A stretch of DNA of 64,000 bases from Pseudomonadota bacterium (GTDB lineage Bacteria; Pseudomonadota; Alphaproteobacteria; Acetobacterales; Acetobacteraceae). The DNA is taken from NCBI GenBank assembly GCA_021818505.1, contig JAKADX010000004.1, forward strand, positions 62,001-126,000, given 5' to 3'. Made by a program: the position numbers and the translations under genes. This document shows positions 63,917 through 64,000 of this stretch, piece after piece. Below the pieces are notes generated by a model, which was not told the origin of the DNA, did not search any database, and saw only the letters and a program-made list of their open reading frames with translations. The number at the start of each line of letters is the position of its first letter. Positions within the stretch are counted from its first letter, which is position 1.

Positions 63917-64000
63917 ATGCGAATGGAAAGGAACGAAGGCCTGACCGACCGTCTGATTCGGGCGGTGGTGGGCGTTGCCCTGATCGTCTGGGCATTGACC
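63917..64000 (+). CDS. DUF2892-like small membrane protein, 3' end outside the window
   Basis: The frame from ATG 63917 has GGAGG at 63903-63907 and is open to the window edge. The visible 28 residues read MRMERNEGLTDRLIRAVVG followed by a hydrophobic run, which matches the N-terminus of DUF2892/YgaP-type small inner-membrane proteins. A downstream ATG at 63923 is also possible. The FNR-type box just upstream suggests low-oxygen induction. Confidence 0.6.
   Translation, partial: MRMERNEGLTDRLIRAVVGVALIVWALT

Overview
The window is GC-rich chromosomal DNA (roughly two thirds G+C by eye, not counted). It most likely comes from an alphaproteobacterium of the Rhodospirillales, perhaps near Acetobacteraceae. 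Pointers are the pcm-tolC-popZ-valS block, an EipB (DUF1849) protein, a DUF1150-Hsp20 pair with a ROSE-like leader, an fdsGBA-fdhD-fdsD formate dehydrogenase operon, ETF-ubiquinone oxidoreductase and a DmeF-type CDF exporter. Taxonomy is inference; no rRNA gene is present. I see no insertion sequence, prophage, integrase or CRISPR array.

Layout. 1-3270: end of an exported protein, tRNA-Gln, a CBS-domain protein and two small genes, with an FNR/FixK-type box. 3384-9446: a complete RND efflux operon (permease, adaptor, outer-membrane lipoprotein) on the minus strand. 10029-17620: housekeeping genes (ispE, TPR lipoprotein, ETF-QO, family-4 uracil-DNA glycosylase, lytic transglycosylase, moaB). 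17634-21690: a YecD-like hydrolase divergent from a second, orphan RND permease. 21748-25629: TPP riboswitch, thiC, a SirB1-like protein and gshB. 25613-28500: dmeF, a glutathionyl-hydroquinone reductase, DUF1150 and hsp20. 28583-31245: def-fmt-N-formylglutamate hydrolase facing a second CBS protein. 31311-34746: alcohol dehydrogenase, SDR and amino-acid dehydrogenase. 34831-41717: LysR regulator and the full fds formate dehydrogenase operon. 41722-45302: a CUT2 sugar ABC transporter. 45579-47802: a divergent NRAMP-like transporter with small ORFs on both sides. 47866-50843: eipB, then a dinB-mak pair. 50939-57108: an operon of GntR regulator, class III aminotransferase, hydantoinase A, hydantoinase B and a small zinc-finger protein. 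57121-64000: tRNA-Cys, pcm-tolC-popZ-valS, purU and the start of a DUF2892 gene behind another FNR-type box.

Together: several genes handle formyl or formate groups. Def and PurU release formate, Fmt uses formyl-THF, and the fds dehydrogenase oxidises formate to NADH and CO2. FdhD serves that enzyme, and MoaB in the window may help make its molybdenum cofactor. gshB and the glutathionyl-hydroquinone reductase form a small glutathione theme, with a metal exporter between them. Three FNR/FixK-like boxes sit at ordinary promoter distances from two small-protein genes and a CBS-domain gene, which suggests a low-oxygen response regulon. Most other content is ordinary core genome. The least explained items are the C-terminal domain shared by the CBS protein and its free-standing neighbour, the aminotransferase-hydantoinase-zinc-finger operon, the NRAMP-like transporter with altered metal motifs and its small ORFs, and several unassigned dyads.
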